Assembly (NCBI GenBank): GCA_947095535.1
Contig: OX352772.1
Location: forward strand, 318,752,018-318,816,017
Source: Poecilobothrus nobilitatus
Taxonomy: Eukaryota; Arthropoda; Insecta; Diptera; Dolichopodidae
DNA: 64,000 nucleotides
Direction: 5' to 3'
Position numbers and translations under genes: made by a program. Under the pieces are notes generated by a model that searched no databases, was not told the DNA's origin, and worked only from the letters and a program-made list of their open reading frames with translations. Shown piece after piece: positions 23,230-35,443 of this stretch; position 1 is the first letter of the stretch, and every line of letters starts with the position of its first letter.

Positions 23230-23445
23230 GTGATGTTATTCGTTAGCCATTGTCTTAACAGTATACATATTAGAACATTGCGTATTCATGTGGATGTTAA
23301 CTGTAGATTTTGTAGAGGAATTGATACTATAATGAGAATATCCAACACTTTCTTTGCAGCTGTCCCAATCTGTCAAGAAAAACTCGGAAGTATATCGCTA
23401 GTTTCTTTATTCAAGATTTTGGTAAACTCTCTGACATGGTTCTGA
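23230..23445 (+). pseudogene. Degraded LINE ORF2 C-terminus (RNase H tail)
   Basis: The frame reads SHCLNSIHIRTL...VDVNCRFCRGID, then about 30 divergent residues, then LVSLFKILVNSLTWF before TGA. 'GHC.L..H...L', 'CRFC' and a terminal 'F...S.WF' are the hallmarks of the LINE ORF2 C-terminal region also seen at 302..565. The normal 'EEE..H.LC.CP' block is no longer readable. No RT lies upstream, so this is a truncated relic. Confidence 0.6.
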
Positions 23446-26385
23446 GACACTTTCAAAGTTTCTTCCGTCAGAGTGTGGTATCATCGTGACATAAATCTAG
23501 AAAAATTTAACATCAATTTTGTTCAAATATATTTCCCTACCTTTGGAAGGTACACTAAGAAGCTAGAGTTTAGTGATTACTTACATTTTCGCTCAGCCTT
23601 CATCAACAAAAAAAAAAAACTGGTGAAATTTTATGTATCGGCCTATACAATTTTTTAATAATTTGTAACATCTAATAATTTTGATTCCAATTTGAATAAA
23701 AGGCTCATTTTCTATTTTTATTTCTAAATTTTAAGTCTCATTTTAAAAGTTTCTTATTTGGTTTTAAAAGCTTTTTTGTAAGGAAACTATAATGTAAAAA
23801 AGTTGTAGAAAAAATTAAAGTTTTATTGCTACAAAAAAAAAAAATAAAAAAAGAAGATTTTATTTTTTACAAAAATCAAAAAAAAAAAGAAGCGTTTACA
23901 TTGTTTCTTAACTTTTGGTATATTCTTTATAAAATTTTTAATATATTAAAAAATCTTACGTAAGTTAAATTAAGAAAATTTCTTTCTATACGTATATTTC
24001 TTCTTATATATATACATATTAATATCCATCTGAAATTTCATATTATAACAATTTGCACAATGTCAGAAGTTTTCCTCTATTACCAGGTAAAAAAAAAAAA
24101 AAAATAAAACTTTTATTTTTGTTCAATTTAAAAAAAAAAAAAAATGAAATAAAATAAAATTTAAAAATTTTTTTTTTTAGCATCTCTCAGCATAAAATGA
24201 TCCAACAATGAACATAACAACATGACTTTTCCATATTGACTTTTATACTATTATCCATATGAATCCACGTTGTATCAAAATATTACTTTTTGTTTGTTTT
24301 TTTTTTTTTTTTTTAAACAAATAATAAGGATGAACCTCATCTGTATTCTATTACTTAAACTGACTACCTTTATGGAATCACTTACAAAGCGAAAAAATAA
24401 AAATAGCTAAAATATAAAATAAAATAAATTGAATCTAATATTGGTACTAATATTTAGAAGAATTAAATTGATTTCGTCATAATAATGTGGGTTTGGAAAA
24501 AAACTCTTCTTTTTTTTTTTACAGATATAATTGTACTTATATATAAAATTTAAAATAACCATAGATTGTAAAATAAATATATTTTTGGTAACATTATAAA
24601 GTTATAACAACCATTTGAAATTTTTTTAAATGAAAATATCAGTCAGAGCACAAATAACGTATGAAAGTTCTCAGTCAATCGTATAAATAAAATAATCTGA
24701 TCTGATCTTAATATTTGAAGGATTTTATTTGAATTTTATATGTCTATATAATGGAAATTTTTTTTAATACAATAATAACTTAGAGTTTTAAGATGTATCA
24801 CTAGTGCTCCTAAATACGTCCTTGGCTAATTATTAAACCAAGATCTTATAAGATCTATAAGTAAAGTAAGAAAAGTATAAGATGTTACAAGCGAAATTTA
24901 AAGTTACAGCTAAAAGTATTAAATTAAATGTAATACTGACGAATCATCCAAACATTAATGCATGGAACATCCTTAAGTATCCTTAGATACATAAAATTGA
25001 AAAAGATTGATCCATTAAACTTAATTACTAGTTTTAAATAATTAATCATTCGTTCAAATAAAATTATTATATGTATTTTTATAAGCCAGCGATATAGTGA
25101 ACCTTTTACTGGCCATTGTAATTTTGTTCTTTGATATGGAAATTTAATTAATTGTATTGACTATTAGGTGTAAAAAAATAATAAAACTTTGAAGAACACA
25201 TATTTTAAATAGTTATGATATTAATTCAATATATAGACAAAACATGACTTTCGATAATGCTTAATCTTGGTCGAACCCTATCCTTATGTTATTATTGTCA
25301 TTTGGGACATTTAGTTCCCCTGTGACATATTCTCAGTGTGTTGTAATGTTAGTGACTTTTATAAATCCGTGGTCCAATGATAATATCCAAAGCTCATTTA
25401 ATATATTTTAGAAATAAAAAAGAGTTACTATAAAATTTTTGATATAAGTACAGTTGATTAAAAAGAATTAAAAATTTTCTTATTCTATCGATTCTATATG
25501 ACCTTAAAATCACCCAGTTGTGAAATAGAAAAACTATAAAAAACATTGTATTTTTTTTTCTCATTTTTTTTTTCCGCGGTTAACAAAAAAATGTAAAAGG
25601 GGCAGAAACGGATTAAGTTTGTTTTTTTTTTTCTCTGATTTACATAATACTTTTTATTAGAAAGCGTTTCAATTTTTTTATGTATTTTGATTTCATTTTA
25701 AAAATATGGTTGGTTTTTTTTTTCATGTTGAAATATTGAACAAAAAAGGGTTGAGAAACTGTAATTTTTTTTATTTAAATAAAATTTCTATTAGATTCTA
25801 AATTTTTTATTAAATTTTTATTTTATACATGTTGTTATATAAAGTTTTTTTTTTTAAATTTAGTTACACGGTTTTATTTATATTTTTTCAATGGTTTTTA
25901 TTTAAAGTTAAAATTAAAAGTTTAGCTTTTGTTGAATTCAATTTAGAAAAATAATAAATAGATTTTGAAAGTTATTAAGTTAATTATTCTCTTCTGATGA
26001 ACTGATGATTTTTAAAAACTTCTATAAGATACTTGTAGTTTAAATAAAAAATTAATATGTGTCATTTTCATGTGGATGTTAATGAACTTTAAATAATATA
26101 CTGGGTTAAGTATTTGTCATCTAACTCCGGAATATCGCGTAAAAAAGTTGACATATAAGCGAATATAAGGATATATACAAAGCTACTTTTTGCGATAACA
26201 ATCCTACTGGAAAATACAGCTAGTTTTAATTTACATATTCGCATATAATCAAGAATAGTAAAATGCAATCGCCTTTAGTTAAAGATTTGTATATGCAGTA
26301 GAGTAAATGTAATAAATGGAAAAGTGAACGAAAATCAGTTCGAGAAGAGTTCGAGCGATAGTTCGAACAAGGCGGTATATAAAAT
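23446..26385. other. AT-rich spacer
   Basis: Long homopolymers dominate. GTTCGAG/GATAGTTCGAA-type repeats are at 26338..26365. No gene supported. Confidence 0.4.
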
Positions 26386-26389
26386 CAAA

Positions 26390-26960
26390 AGTTTTTAAAG
26401 GCATACATTTTCCAAGAGAAGATTAAATCTGTTTAATCTTCAGTCAAGTGACACTTTCTTCAATTTTAAGGAACTTCTATATATGTATAATGTTGCAGCT
26501 TTAATTTTTGTATTTTATTTGACAAAATTTACACAGGTGCTAATTTAGGTAAGTGTCTCGAAGTTAGAAAGGAATATATTGCAAAATTTTATTTTCATAT
26601 AACGGTAAATATAAATAATATATTGTAATATTTTAATATTCATGAAAATAAAGCAAAAAAACTTTCCATACTTGTTTGGCATTTTTAGATTGAAAAAAAA
26701 TTTACCAGAACCTAAGAGATAAACACATTTAAAAATAGGACTTTTCCAACTTCAAGGGGCTGTAACTCAGCAACCGGTAGGGTTATAAGAAAAAGTTCTA
26801 TTGAGTTGTATTGTTTATTATTTTGTTTTACAGAACGTGTAGGGTTTAGATTTTATAACTTGCAAGGTATTAAAGCTAGAAAAATGCTTCAATACTCAAA
26901 ATGCAGAGAAAGAAAAGGGGAATAATTTGAAGAGTTTTATTCTAATTGCGTTATTTTTTT
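26390..26960 (-). mobile_element. Decayed mini-me-like fragment
   Basis: The interior blocks ACACAGGTGCTAATTTAGGT, 'CATATAACGGTAAATATAAAT' and 'GGGGCTGTAACTCAGCAACCGG' match those at 11.7 and 43.4-43.7 kb in the same orientation. No core or ends are seen. Confidence 0.5.
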
Positions 26961-28085
26961 GGTAAAGGGGCTTTAAGTGAAAATTTGTAAATAATATTTG
27001 TTTAATAAACTTCAATATACTATATACTATTTTTATGTCTATCTTATTTAGTTCCATTTTCATAGAATTAACCATCTGCCATACAATTGTTTGTTTTTTC
27101 TCGACATTAACCTAATAACCCATTGTATTACCCACCACACATACCTTGTGTATATATAGAAATGTTTTAATAATATTTAAATATTAATATTCCAACAATT
27201 TTTTTGATTTTAAAAGACAAGATAACAAGATAACATTTCTCAAGGACGGCTTTTCTTAATTCTGAATTTATTTTCGATATTTATTAACTTAATATTTCAA
27301 ATTTTATTATGATGAAGTTCTCTTTAATCATTTTAATTACTATTCAGGGTTATTTTTATTATCTATAATTATTCAACTTAATGTGCAACCCAGTAATATT
27401 TATAAATAACAAAACAAAAAAAAAAAAAAGATATATAATAAGTCCATGTATTTATTGCAAAAAAAAAATACAGATTATAAGCAATTTTCTTATACTTAAA
27501 TAGTCCTTGAAATATTTTTACATACACTACATACACCATTCATCTTTTAACAATTGGAATATTAAGAAGGATATACATAAATAACTGAAATATTAATATT
27601 TTCAACTTATTAAATACTTAACGTATTTATTGTCCTTCCAATAGAACAAATAAATAATCCTAATACATATTTGTAATCGTCTTTATTGAATTTTTTTACT
27701 TGATTGATTTGTATTAATTTTTTTCTTCTTCAATATTTTTACTACGTATATTTATATGTATTGTGAGTATTTATATGTATAGAAGAGTCCCATTTAATAT
27801 ATATACAAAAAAAAAAATTGGTTTTGTTAAGTTGAAAATTTTTTAGTTACAAAAAATTATCAAATTAAATTAGGTTCTTAAATAGAGTGTAATAGTACGT
27901 CGTAAATTTCGTCCTTGTGAAGATATCTTAACCTTATTATTCAATCTCAATAATTGCATTCGAAAATTAACAAACAAAAAAGAAAAAAAAAAAAACAAAC
28001 AAGTCATTATTTTTATTCACCATGTAAATTTTTAATTGACTGAGGTAAAACTTTTAAAATAAATTTTTTTATATTTAAAAGAGCA
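26961..28085. other. AT-rich spacer
   Basis: No gene recognised. Confidence 0.4.
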
Positions 28086-28089
28086 ATTG

Positions 28090-28470
28090 ATAATTGTCGT
28101 ACATAGAGTGAAAAATTCGGGCTAATGCAGACTCACTAAGATGTTTTTGGAAAATTATAACTGGAAAAGGTATGAGAAAATCATAGGATCCAGTAAAAAT
28201 AAACTAAGAATTCTAATAGACTTCCTTTCGTTACCCTATCACCTATAAGAGAAGTTAAAGAAAGTATTAATAGGGTATGACAGTATATTTAGATTATATC
28301 AAGAAGAAGATAAACATCTCCAGGAAACATAATAAAAAACTGCGGAGGTTTAAATCCTAAGAGCACATTGCTTTACCGGTTATTAACTGCCAAGTAGATG
28401 ATATTAAGAATCTAGATTTTAATTCCCAATGTAGACATTTTATTAAAGGTACCTGGTTTATATTAATGTT
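28090..28470 (+). pseudogene. Possible LINE RNase H-tail relic
   Basis: Plus-strand pieces read SSKNKLRILIDFLS and, in another frame, YDSIFRLYQEEDKHLQ, which resembles the '..CR.CQEEDET..H' block near LINE ORF2 C-termini. The cysteines are gone and frames change at least twice, so this is only a suggestion. Confidence 0.3.
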
Positions 28471-29335
28471 AATTGCTATGTAAAGTATGGTTTACCCTAG
28501 TAGAGATTAGATATCTGTTTTTTTTTTATTTATGTGAAGGTGACATCGAACGTACTGTTTTAGGTAGGCAAAGTTAATAGACAGTTTAAGTCTCTTTATA
28601 TACTTTTAAATGAGATTTTAATTATTATAATAGAACATATAAATATTCCCAATATTTTATGTCTGTTTTTAATAATAAACACTACAAACTTATTAATTTT
28701 TAGACGTCAAACTAAATTTAGGCATAAATTGTAGCTATGGTTGTATAAATCAAAAATTAAAAGAAAAATAAAATTAATATCTTAATATTTTCTATTTACA
28801 ATTAATAGACCGGATAGACAAAACATTGAAAGACTAAAAAATAACTCATTTGTCCAACCACAAAAAAAAAAAAATGTTCTAAGCAAGAAGTGGCACTTAA
28901 ATTTTAAATTTTAATATTTTCTTAAAGATTCATTTAATTTCATTGCTTATAAATAAGAGAAAAATAAAAAGGAACTTAATTATAAAATAATATATGTATG
29001 TTTGTATGTATATTTTCATGTACGTAATGTATATATATATAGATTTAAAATGAAATTTGAAAATGTTTTAATTTTATTAAATTAAAAATTAATATTAATA
29101 ATAAATAATAAATTATTTATTTTGAATGATTCTAGGTCAATTATTTTTTTTTTCTTGATCCTTTTTATGTTTTTACTAAATTATATCAAACAGAACATTT
29201 TGTCTGTTGATTTTGAAATGTTATGCTATTTTTTTATTTTTTTGAAATAATTCCTTTAATTTTCCAAAAAATTAAATATTATGTTAATTTATGGATGAGT
29301 ATAACATTTATGTACAACGTACTCGTAATTACCTC
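28471..29335. other. AT-rich spacer
   Basis: No gene recognised. Confidence 0.4.
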
Positions 29336-29339
29336 TAGC

Positions 29340-30230
29340 TGTTTTCACAGTTAAATTATAGTTATATGCGTCTGTCTGCCCGAACATTAGCTTTAAAAAA
29401 ATTAAATTAGGATTTCGAAATGTTTACAATTTCAATTTTATATAAAGGCCAGTTTCGCTATTGAAATTGAATAAGTTTGACCGATCCGATTCAAGTAGCT
29501 GCCATAAAAATTTTTTTTTTTTAATCGAAATAACTCAGGGTCTATTAAAAATTGGTATTTAAGATAGGTATTTGAAAGTTTTTCAAAAGAAGGTACATTT
29601 TATGCCAAAAACCTCTGTAAAATTTAATAGAGTCTGGGTATTTAAGAATGTATCAAGAGAAATTAAATTTTATGACAATAACTTTTGAAAAATTTAATTA
29701 GTCTATCGGAACAGGTTCAGATATCTGTGAAATTTATATCTTCATATCTTGGTGTTTAATAAAGCTGCACAATTAAAATTTCCTAAAAGATTAACGATTT
29801 TTATTGTAAATCATTTCTGTAAAATTTGGTTGATTCAGGGCAACGGTTTCGAGCAGCTGTCATACAACTCTGAAATTTATAATATATCCATATCATACTA
29901 TAGATTTTGTGAGACGTATCAACATTAGTCACCAAATTAAAGGTTCAACTATAGAATTTTTAATTTTATTTTGGCCACACAACAAGCCATTTAGTATAGT
30001 TATTTATTTTATTGTATCCAAATTAAAAGCTCTATAGTTCGAATGTCAATTGAATGAGAAATTTGGACAATACGTGATATGAGTGTGAATATCCTCAGCA
30101 TTTAATTTAGTCACACATCTGACATTTTATAAAAGTTCATTATATATTATATTAACAGGATATATTACGCTGGTGCTGGTGCTGGTATTCTGACACAGTC
30201 CGTTTTTACACTTTTTTTCATTTTTACTTT
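29340..30230 (+). mobile_element. Mini-me-like element, decayed copy
   Basis: TGCGTCTGTCTGCCCG near 29368 is the eroded core. 'GTAGCTGCCATA', 'ATAACTCAGGGTCTATT', 'ATGCCAAAAACCTCTGTAAAATTT' and 'AACAGGATATATTACG' blocks follow in the order seen in copy 3 (15.4-17.6 kb). The end near 30190 keeps TATTCTGACACAGTCC. The internal units are single, not amplified. Confidence 0.6.
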
Positions 30231-30406
30231 TGTTTGATGTTGTTGTTGTTGTTTTTGTAAGACTGCATAATCTACTGTTGATAAAATTGTTTAAAAATAA
30301 TAATTACATTTTATTATAGCAGTTATAACATGAGAATTGGTTTTTCTAAATATTTTTAGTATTTTTTATACATTTTTGTAGTATAATATAATTCTAATTA
30401 TACTTA

Positions 30407-30573
30407 GGGGCCTCGGTGGCCTAGTCGGTAAGAGCGTATAAAATACGCTGTAAACATCGAGGGAGTTTGGGTTACGGCATTTACAGCCACGCCTGAACAG
30501 GAAAGGTTGTGTAATTTCCTGTCCACATTTATGTGGCAGAGAAATGCATTAAAAAAAAAAAAAATAAAAAAAA
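30407..30573 (+). mobile_element. SINE-B, copy 2, with target-site duplication
   Basis: Same head as 19599 (GGCCTCGGTGGCCTAGTCGG), but an internal deletion removes most of the B-box and the following ~35 bp. The sequence jumps from GTTTGGGTT directly to ACGGCATTTACAGCC. The end ATGTGGCAGAGAAATGCATT and A-rich tail are intact. AATTATACTTA at 30396..30406 and 30572..30582 flank it as an 11-bp target-site duplication. Confidence 0.8.
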
Positions 30574-30582
30574 TTATACTTA

Positions 30583-33370
30583 TTTTATTAGGGATTGGTT
30601 GTTGTGTCTACTAAAAAAAAGTCTATGCTAAATATAGTCTATAAAAAATGTTTTGCTATAACAGAAGGAATCATATTTTGAATGGCATTCTGTATATAAT
30701 ATATATTCGATATTTTAGAATTAACGTGAACAAAAATTCTATTTTTATTGAAAGTGATGTGAATAAAAGTTTTACTGTCAATTTCATGAACGGTATAAAT
30801 TATATTTAATATGAGTGTTAATAGATATTGATTGTTGTTGTTAACGTACGTTTAAATATAAATTTACATTATCGATAGAACAATATAATAAATTTTAGCA
30901 TGGGCAATTGACCAATCAATATTTTGTCTATTAATATACATATATGATATCCTTTAGATACATATATGTTTATATAAAGACTATGTTAAAGATTTTTTTT
31001 TTTTTTTTTGTTGAATTTCTATATGTATAAAATTGAGATGTTTACTAGTTGTTTATTGTTTTTCATTTTCTTTTTGGGATTTCATTGTAGGCTTATAGGA
31101 GTTTAATAAAAATAATTTCTATATTGGTATTCTTTAAACTAAATTATATACAAAATTGAAATTCACATGGGTATAAATATATAGAATATATAAATCTAAT
31201 ACCATACATATAATATTTATATGTAAAAAATGTTCAGTTAAAAAGGATAAGTTATTAAAAATATAGACTATATATAGTATATAATATAATAATTGATCTA
31301 AATTGGTTTTATTTCTATACTAATCATGTTTTATTTGAAATTTCGAAAATTTAATTGTATCTACCTAAATTATTTGTTAAGAGCAACGTTTTGATTCCAG
31401 TCTTATTTTTTTGTTTTTTATTGTTTTGTGGTATGAAGATCTAGAAAATGATGACTATAGTCATGAAAATAGAAATATATTATTATGAATGTGTATAAAA
31501 TTATTATGGATGTTTAATAAAATGAATGTCATTGGATATAATAAATGGATATTCTGAATATATTAAGTAAATAATATAATAAAATTGTTAAGCATACATC
31601 TGTGATTGTTTTAGTTATAGTTATTAAAATAAAATTTGTTTGTTTTTTTTTTTAAATTTATTTCCAGGAAATTTAATTTATCAATTATCTGAAAAAAAAA
31701 AAAAGTAAAACTTTATAATATTATATAAATAATATTTTTAAATTAAAGAAATAGATGAAACAGAAAATTACATATTATATATGAATATAAAACAGGCTAA
31801 TAATTCATATATGAGATATTTTGGTGTTTAAAATTCTGTAATTTAACTTTGTCTGAATATGTTATAATATTGTTAAAATATAAATAAATATTATGGAAAT
31901 TTATAATAATTATATGCTTTTCATTTTAAATTATAAAATTTTATATGTTTCCACTGTTTATGGATATATAATTATTTTAAGGATCGGTTTTTTTTTTATA
32001 TTTTGTTTAAATTTCTTTTGACAAAATACATCTTCAGTTATATAAAGCATAAATTATGTTTGTTTGGTTGTTATTTATGTATTCTTACATGTTATATCCG
32101 ATTGCTATTTAATTTTGTGAAAATGTTCCTCTTAACTGGGAAAATGCCGTTCACTACTTTTCCTTTCGATCTGTTCACATATTCTGGCACTGGAAGAAAG
32201 GTTTTTCGTTTTTTTTTTATGTTCGTTCTACTGATTTAGTTTAAACTTTGTGAGTTAATTGGATTGGTATGGTTGTGATCTATTCTATATTAGTTCCGAC
32301 AGCCCAACCTGTTAAAAAAAACTTCCATATAATACGTTTCAAATTTTTCAGGACGTTTTAATTGATTTAAAGAAGAGTTTAATAAATTATTAGAAAGTTT
32401 CGTTAACATGTTTCGGCGTCACGATATTTTAAAAAACTTTTCATCTTTTCCTGATCCTGATCAAGCAGAAAATTATTTCTTTTTCGGAAATGTGACGTAT
32501 CTATTGACGTTGTATATTTTAATAATCCTTCCGCTTTTAAATTTTAATAAGTTGCAAATAGGGTACTGCTAAAATTAAAACACTATTGTGCTTATCAACC
32601 CCAAAAAGCGTTTTTCAATCTTAAAAGTTTTTGTGTGTTATCTATTTGTAATGTAAAATTTTCTATAGGTACATATCTATATACCTACAAACAGTAGAAT
32701 GCAGAAGATAGCAATTCTAGAATCACTTGAGTGTGAATTGAAGAATAGTTTTTACAATTTAGGGTGCTAGGAAACGACAAAAATATGTACGGAATTAAAT
32801 TACTTCCTATTTAATAATTCGTATTATAAACTAATACTGTACGGCACCGCAGTTATGGGCAATCCTTTATCGTATGACCAATACATTTATGGCGAGTTTC
32901 AAAACATATCTAAACAAGGTATCAAATCAAAATTAAACAAGGTTATCAAAAGACAATAAAAATAGTTTAGAATTGTGACTTATATCAAAATTTGTAATTA
33001 TTCTTAGAATTTTATGATGCAATAACTGCAATGTAGGACAAACAAAAAGGAATATTTTAACTAGATTTAAAAAAAATGTATTTCAAATATTAAATACAAC
33101 GAAATCAACTAAATCTGCAATATCATAACATTGTCTAAAGAACAATCACTTAAACTTAACTACAAATAATTTAAATAATTTAATCACATTTTTAATTAAA
33201 TTTAAGTGATTAATCACATTACTTATAAAAGTTATTCAGATGTTTGAAAAATTTCTTCATCAATAAGTATAAAAATAAATATATTTTAATAAATATTTAT
33301 TCAGAACCAATCAATTTAACTCTTTTTTAGATTTGACGTCATGAAACTATAATTTGAATATATGTTAAAC
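30583..33370. other. AT-rich spacer
   Basis: No supported gene. The 78-codon plus frame at 32003..32239 is Phe/Leu-rich without a domain. Everything else is homopolymer and TA-rich sequence. Confidence 0.4.
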
Positions 33371-33373
33371 AAC

Positions 33374-33653
33374 ATTTATCCAGCTAATAGTGTAGTTGTT
33401 AAAATACCGACCTTTCAACCGAAAAGTCTTGGGTGTAAATCCCGGCTGCGCCTAATAAAAAATAATTTGCTACAATCTGCTACATTAATAAAAAACAATG
33501 TTTCTTCATAATATACTGAAATAAAAAAAAAACATAAAATATTTCTTGTATAAGATAATAGATGGCGCATAAATAAAAGTTTTTATAGCTGTGTAATGAA
33601 CCGCTTAGTGAAACTCAAGATTTTTAAGTTAAATATGAATAATAAATTACTTA
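33374..33653 (+). mobile_element. SINE-A, copy 3
   Basis: The head (33377..33452) reads TCCAGCTAATAGTGTAGTTG, TTAAAATACCGACCTTTCAA and GGTGTAAATCCCGGCTG (decayed B-box). The body carries 'TTGTATAAGATAATAGATGGCG', 'AACCGCTTAGTGAAACT' and 'TTAAATATGAATAATAAATTACTTAG'. These are reverse complements of blocks in the copies at 12.8 and 20.5 kb. Confidence 0.65.
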
Positions 33654-34847
33654 GGGAATGCCACTAAAAATAATTTCAAAAAATTAGGTTATAATATATT
33701 AAATTTAGTTGAATGAAAAATTTCATTTTTCAAAAATACATATTTTTATTTTCTCTAAAACTAAATTCAAATACAACTTTTTTGAACTTTTAAATATCAA
33801 CTAGATACAGACAACTAGAAAAAAAACATACTTACAAAATTTGATAATGCTTTTTTTTTATTTGTGTACAAATTAATTTCGAAACTAGAAAATTGGGTAT
33901 TAAAAACCCTACATGGTGAAAGTATGAGTATTCTCTTTTGAAAATTTTATCCCATTTTTTCAAATTGATATAGTAATAAAAAAAAATCTTTAATTTTGTA
34001 TTAATATATTTAATAAAAATATAAATACATATAAAATAAAAATATTAATAAAAATATTAATTTGATGTTGATACAATAAGCCATAACGAATAGAATAAGT
34101 AAATATAAATTAATTAAATCACTATACATCTGCATAAACATCTACATTTGTATATATATTCATATTGAAAATATCTTTTCAAAAGTGTTTTAAGATTTTG
34201 TAATGACTTATAGTGGCTTGTTTTTAAATTTAAGGTCTTAAAATGAAGGTTATTTATACTTAAAAGATTTTAAAACTAAGTTTATTTATACCTAACATGT
34301 TTATAAAAAAAATTATACTGTAGATATTTAAAAAAAAAACATATAAAGCATAATATACTCAAAATAAATTTTTTAGTTTCCCTTCATTAACTCTAAAAAT
34401 TTTGTACTATATTTTTTTCTTTTATAAATTCATTTTTTTTTGTATTGTTATTTTTGTGCAAAATAAATCTAATTTTATTTTTCTGCACAATAAAATTCTG
34501 TTAAAATCCAGAATTGAGAATTAGAACAAAAACTTTATAATAAAATTTCAAAATACTTTTCATTTTTCTCTTAAATAAAAAAAAAATAAAAATATTTTTT
34601 TGTAGTAACTGCATTGAAAGAATACGACTTTATTATTTATTTTTAAAAAAGAAAAATCATCTGAGTATATCAAAGGATATATAATATTATATTTTCTATT
34701 CAATATTTACCGTTATTAAGCTAACAGTATGACATATTTTGTCATATTTGTACAGTGCAATGCTTATATACTTTGTATATTTGAACATTAAAAATAAGCC
34801 TGTAAGTATGCAATTTTTTTAAAGAATTTCTTTTTGCTTCTTTTAAT
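33654..34847. other. AT-rich spacer
   Basis: No gene. CCTGTAAGTATGCAATT at 34799..34815 resembles a motif found upstream of other SINE-C copies. Confidence 0.4.
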
Positions 34848-34859
34848 TTCTAAGCAATC

Positions 34860-35137
34860 GGGGCTTCGGTAGCCTAGTGGGTAGGCGTGTGGCGTATTAA
34901 CCGAAGGAGTGTGGGTTCGATCCCTGCACAGGTCGTAAGTTTTTTTCTTTACATACCCCCCTTACGACCTAATATAATGTAAATATATAGTATATAATAT
35001 AAACAAAATAAATAATATTAGTATATAATTTAATAATAGTATAAAAAAAACCTATAATGACCTTAGTAGCCGATGGTTCAATAATATTGCACTACATTAA
35101 TGTATGTAATATTAATATAAATAAATAAATAAATAAA
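34860..35137 (+). mobile_element. SINE-C, copy 1 of a same-site pair
   Basis: The head is GGGGCTTCGGTAGCCTAGTG ... GTGTGGGTTCGATCCCTGC. The body has GTCGTAAG, a complementary CCCCCCTTACGACC, 'TATAATATAAACAAAATAAATA', then AATGACCTTAGTAGCCGATG and (AATA)n. TTCTAAGCAATC occurs just before it (34848..34859) and just after (35138..35149), giving a 12-bp target-site duplication. Confidence 0.8.
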
Positions 35138-35149
35138 TTCTAAGCAATC

Positions 35150-35431
35150 AGGGAGCCTCGGTGGCCTAGTGATCAAAAACGTGACTTATTAACCGAGGGA
35201 ATGCGGTTTCAAATCCTACACAGGTAGTAAGTTTTATTAATTGAAAACAAATCGCCTATGCTACCGAATATAGTGGAAATATATAATATACATATAATAT
35301 AAACAAAATAAATAATATTAGTGTATAATTTAATAATATTATTCAATCTGTAATGGCCTTACTAGCCGATGGCTTTGTAATATTGTAATATCCAATGTGA
35401 GTTGTAATATTAATACAAATAAATAAATAAA
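35150..35431 (+). mobile_element. SINE-C, copy 2 of a same-site pair
   Basis: Starts AGGGAGCCTCGGTGGCCTAGTG, with a B-box decayed to GCGGTTTCAAATCC. The body and (AATA)n end match copy 1. It is flanked by TTCTAAGCAATC (35138..35149) and TTCCAAGCAATC (35432..35443). Its sequence differs more from the family than copy 1, so it may be the older insert. Confidence 0.75.
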
Positions 35432-35443
35432 TTCCAAGCAATC

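Noticed and set aside
25250..25380. Less AT-rich segment as a possible exon
   Set aside because: All frames are interrupted and no protein family is recognisable.
32003..32239. 78-codon frame as a small membrane protein
   Set aside because: Hydrophobic composition follows from T-rich DNA. There is no supporting context, domain or second copy.
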